A stretch of 8,460 nucleotides of DNA from contig DXWR01000045.1 of the NCBI GenBank assembly GCA_019416775.1, forward strand, positions 1-8,460. The letters are read 5' to 3'. Made by a program: the position numbers and the translations under genes. The DNA comes from Oscillospiraceae bacterium (GTDB taxonomy: Bacteria; Bacillota; Clostridia; Oscillospirales; Ruminococcaceae). The notes beneath the pieces were generated by a model that was not told the DNA's origin, ran no database searches, and saw only the letters and a program-made list of their open reading frames with translations. Every line of letters starts with the position of its first letter. The first letter of the stretch is position 1. This document shows positions 6,396 to 8,460 of this stretch, one piece after another.

Positions 6396-7786
6396 AGCGC
6401 GACTATAAAATCATCCGGGAGATGGTGGGCCCCTTGATGCTGGTGGACCAGGTGGAAGGGGTCACCTACGACGAATTGGTGGAAGTGCGCTCCAAGGACG
6501 GCTCTCTGCGGCTGGGCCGGGTGCTGGAAGCCCAGGGGGACACCGCCCTGGTGCAGCTCTTTGCCGGCACCCAGGGATTGGAGCTCACCGGCACCAAAGC
6601 CCGGTTTTTGGGCCACGGCCTGGAACTCACCGTCTCCCCGGACATTCTGGGCCGGGTGTTTGACGGCCTGGGTCGCCCCATCGACGGAGGCGGGGCGCTG
6701 CTCTCCGATACTCGCTTAAACATCAATGGCGCCCCCCTCAACCCCGCCGCCCGGGACTATCCCGCGGAGTTCATCCAAACCGGCATCTCCGCCATCGACG
6801 GGCTGAACACCCTGGTCCGGGGGCAGAAACTGCCTATCTTTTCCGGCTCCGGCCTGCCTCACGCCCAGCTGGCCGCCCAGATTGCCCGGCAGGCCAAGGT
6901 GCGGGGGGAAAACGAAACCTTCGCCGTGGTGTTTGCCGCCATCGGCATCACCTTTGAGGAGGCGGAGTTTTTCCGGGAGGACTTCCGGAACACCGGTTCT
7001 TTGGAGCGGTCGGTGCTGTTTTTGAATCTGGCGGACGACCCGGCGGTGGAGCGGATCGCCACCCCCCGGATGGCCATTACCTGTGCGGAATATCTGGCCT
7101 ACACCCTGGGAATGCAGGTGCTGGTGATCCTCACCGATATGACCAACTACGCCGAGGCCCTGCGGGAGGTGTCCGCCGCCCGGAAAGAGGTGCCTGGCCG
7201 GCGGGGCTACCCCGGCTATCTCTACACCGACCTGGCTTCTTTGTACGAACGGGCGGGACGGATCCGGGGAGTGAAGGGCTCCATCACCCAAATCCCCATC
7301 CTCACCATGCCGGAGGACGACAAAACCCACCCCATCCCCGATCTCACCGGCTACATTACCGAAGGGCAGATCATTCTGTCCCGGGATTTGTTCCGCAAGG
7401 GGATCCAGCCGCCCATCGACGTGCTGCCCTCCCTGTCCCGGTTGAAGAATAAGGGGATCGGCAAGGGGAAAACCCGGGAGGACCACGCCGACACCATGAA
7501 CCAGCTCTTTTCCGCCTACGCCCGGGGCAAACAGGCCATGGAACTGGCGGTGGTGCTGGGAGAATCGGCGGTGTCTCCCATGGACCGGCAGTACGCCGCC
7601 TTTGCGGAAGCCTTTGAGCAGCAGTACGTCTGCCAGGGCTACCACACCGACCGCAGCATGGAAGAAACCCTGTCCATCGGCTGGAAGCTGCTTTCTATGC
7701 TGCCCAGATCGGAACTGAAGCGGATCCATCCCGAATATCTGGAAACCTATCTGCCCAAGGAAGGTGATGCCTTATCGCCACCGTAA
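6392..7786 (+). CDS. ntpB: V-type ATPase regulatory subunit B
   Basis: This is the non-catalytic nucleotide-binding subunit that alternates with A in the head. The start is a GTG at 6392 overlapping the ntpA stop (GTGA). From there the protein reads [15 protein letters not shown], the family N-terminus, and is 464 residues (E. hirae NtpB 458). An ATG at 6422 would cut off conserved residues; the frame continues upstream only as a shadow. The P-loop is degenerate, S151-GSGLPH, with no lysine, as expected for B. The alpha/beta signature [10 protein letters not shown] is followed by R350, the arginine finger that reaches into the A active site and falls at the same number as in E. hirae. Conserved [13 protein letters not shown] and a C-terminal helical domain follow. 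The stop at 7784-7786 overlaps the start of the ntpD coding region. Confidence 0.97.
   Translation: MKRDYKIIREMVGPLMLVDQVEGVTYDELVEVRSKDGSLRLGRVLEAQGDTALVQLFAGTQGLELTGTKARFLGHGLELTVSPDILGRVFDGLGRPIDGGGALLSDTRLNINGAPLNPAARDYPAEFIQTGISAIDGLNTLVRGQKLPIFSGSGLPHAQLAAQIARQAKVRGENETFAVVFAAIGITFEEAEFFREDFRNTGSLERSVLFLNLADDPAVERIATPRMAITCAEYLAYTLGMQVLVILTDMTNYAEALREVSAARKEVPGRRGYPGYLYTDLASLYERAGRIRGVKGSITQIPILTMPEDDKTHPIPDLTGYITEGQIILSRDLFRKGIQPPIDVLPSLSRLKNKGIGKGKTREDHADTMNQLFSAYARGKQAMELAVVLGESAVSPMDRQYAAFAEAFEQQYVCQGYHTDRSMEETLSIGWKLLSMLPRSELKRIHPEYLETYLPKEGDALSPP
7757..7776 (+). promoter_or_regulatory. Ribosome binding site and unusual initiation region of ntpD
   Basis: AAGGAAGGTGAT (7757-7768) contains AGGTGAT, a perfect match to the anti-Shine-Dalgarno flank. 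Its AGG ends nine bases before ATC at 7774, the best in-frame candidate start. The only nearby ATG (7767-7769) is in the wrong frame for ntpD. Confidence 0.55.
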
Positions 7787-8397
7787 ATCCCACCCGGCTG
7801 GAACTGGACAAAACCAAAAAGCGCCTGGCCACCGCCCGGCGGGGCCATAAACTGTTAAAGGACAAGCAGGATGAAATGGCCCGGCAGTACATGGTTTACC
7901 ACCGCCGCTGGCTGGCCCTGTACCGGGAGGTGGAGGGGGCCTTGGGACAGGCCTCCCGCTCCATGCTGCTGGCCCAGGCGGAGATGGGGCAGGCGTCCCT
8001 CACCGAAGCGCTGCTGCTTTCCGCCGCCGGCCGGGAGCCGGACTGCGCCACCACCCATCTGATGAACCTTTCGGTGCCGGAGATTTCCTACCAGGCTCCC
8101 GAAACCGGCATCGGCTACGGCTTTGCCTTTACCTCCCTGGAACTGGACGGGGCGGTGCAGGGGCTGCAGCAGCTTCTGCCCAAGCTTTACGAGCTGGCCC
8201 AGGTGAATAAAATCTGCGAAATGCTCTCCGATGAAATGGAGCGTACCCGAAGGCGGGTCAACGCCCTGGAATATGTGATGATCCCCCAGATGGAGCAGAC
8301 CATCCGCACCATCTCCATGAAGCTGGAGGACAATGAGCGCTCCAATCTCACCCGATTGCGGAAGGTGAAGGAGATGCTGGCCCGGCAGCAGGGGTAA
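7774..8397 (+). CDS. ntpD: V-type ATPase subunit D (central shaft), no standard start codon
   Basis: Subunit D is the coiled-coil shaft that turns inside A3B3. The family N-terminus is intact: VNPTRLEL is encoded from 7783, then [17 protein letters not shown] (7816-7866). The C-terminal helix is also complete, with the conserved [13 protein letters not shown] block at about 8245-8283. However, the frame is closed by TGA at 7765-7767 and the codons from there to the conserved block are TGC CTT ATC GCC ACC GTA, with no ATG, GTG or TTG before 7876. Starting at 7876 would remove about 34 residues of the N-terminal helix. I place the start at ATC 7774 (207 residues, family-like length), well placed after AGGTGAT and overlapping ntpB by 13 bases. 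An alternative is ATG 7767 with a one-base frame change at CCTTAT, which would give [10 protein letters not shown]. Function is certain; the exact start is not. Confidence 0.9.
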   Translation: MATVNPTRLELDKTKKRLATARRGHKLLKDKQDEMARQYMVYHRRWLALYREVEGALGQASRSMLLAQAEMGQASLTEALLLSAAGREPDCATTHLMNLSVPEISYQAPETGIGYGFAFTSLELDGAVQGLQQLLPKLYELAQVNKICEMLSDEMERTRRRVNALEYVMIPQMEQTIRTISMKLEDNERSNLTRLRKVKEMLARQQG

Positions 8398-8419
8398 CGG
8401 ACAAAAAAGAACAGTTACC
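8393..8419 (+). other. Weak inverted repeat after ntpD
   Basis: GGTAAC (8393-8398), overlapping the ntpD stop, is repeated inverted as GTTACC (8414-8419) across a 15-base A-rich loop. There is no T run after it, so it is not a convincing terminator. The remaining bases to 8460 hold no gene start that I can support. Confidence 0.25.
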
Positions 8420-8460
8420 GGAACTTTCGATCTTCCGATGGCTGCAGACTGTAGAAAAAG

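Noticed and set aside
6842..6862. Broken P-loop in NtpB as a sign of a damaged gene
   Set aside because: B subunits normally lack the Walker A lysine; the rest of the protein, including R350, is intact.
356..8392. Same 12-mer CCCGGCAGCAGG at 356-367, 2911-2922, 2956-2967 and 8381-8392 as a dispersed repeat
   Set aside because: All copies encode Arg-Gln-Gln in coiled-coil helices with the preferred CGG and CAG codons, so codon bias and similar protein sequence explain them.

Overview
The window carries one co-directional (+ strand) operon encoding a bacterial V-type (V/A-type) ATPase. The gene order is peripheral-stalk subunit G/H, I, K, E, C, F, A, B, D. In Enterococcus hirae letters this is ntpF-I-K-E-C-G-A-B-D, the order I recall for the E. 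hirae Na+-ATPase operon. The coding DNA is GC-rich, uses CGG and CGC heavily for arginine and GCC for alanine, and has strong AGGAGG-type ribosome binding sites. The leader is AT-rich. This suggests a GC-rich anaerobic Firmicute such as an Oscillospiraceae/Ruminococcaceae-like Clostridia member; the genus cannot be told from this window.

Layout: bases 1-171 hold no convincing gene. They contain three phased A5 tracts, a near-consensus sigma-A promoter (TTGACA-17 bp-TATGAT, 45-73) and a 10-bp stem-loop (126-151) directly before the first ribosome binding site. The nine genes then run without a break from 172 to 8397, with gaps of 16 bases or less and, from subunit E onward, overlapping stop and start codons. 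The last 63 bases hold only a weak inverted repeat and no clear terminator, so transcription may continue past the window.

Function: A and B form the A3B3 ATPase head (A catalytic with an intact P-loop, B regulatory with a degenerate one). D and F form the central shaft, C links the shaft to the K ring, E and G/H form the peripheral stalks, and I is the stator with the ion half-channels. Subunit K has every residue of the E. hirae Na+ site (L53, T56, Q57, Y60, Q108, E137), so the enzyme is probably a sodium pump or sodium-driven ATP synthase.

The operon is mostly conventional. The strongest anomaly is ntpD. Its conserved N-terminal coding sequence is intact, but there is no ATG, GTG or TTG in frame between the upstream stop (7765-7767) and the middle of the conserved helix at 7876. 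Either it starts at a rare codon (best candidate ATC at 7774) or there is a one-base difference near the start. I did not find a new system; the other observations are regulatory and structural details of this operon.
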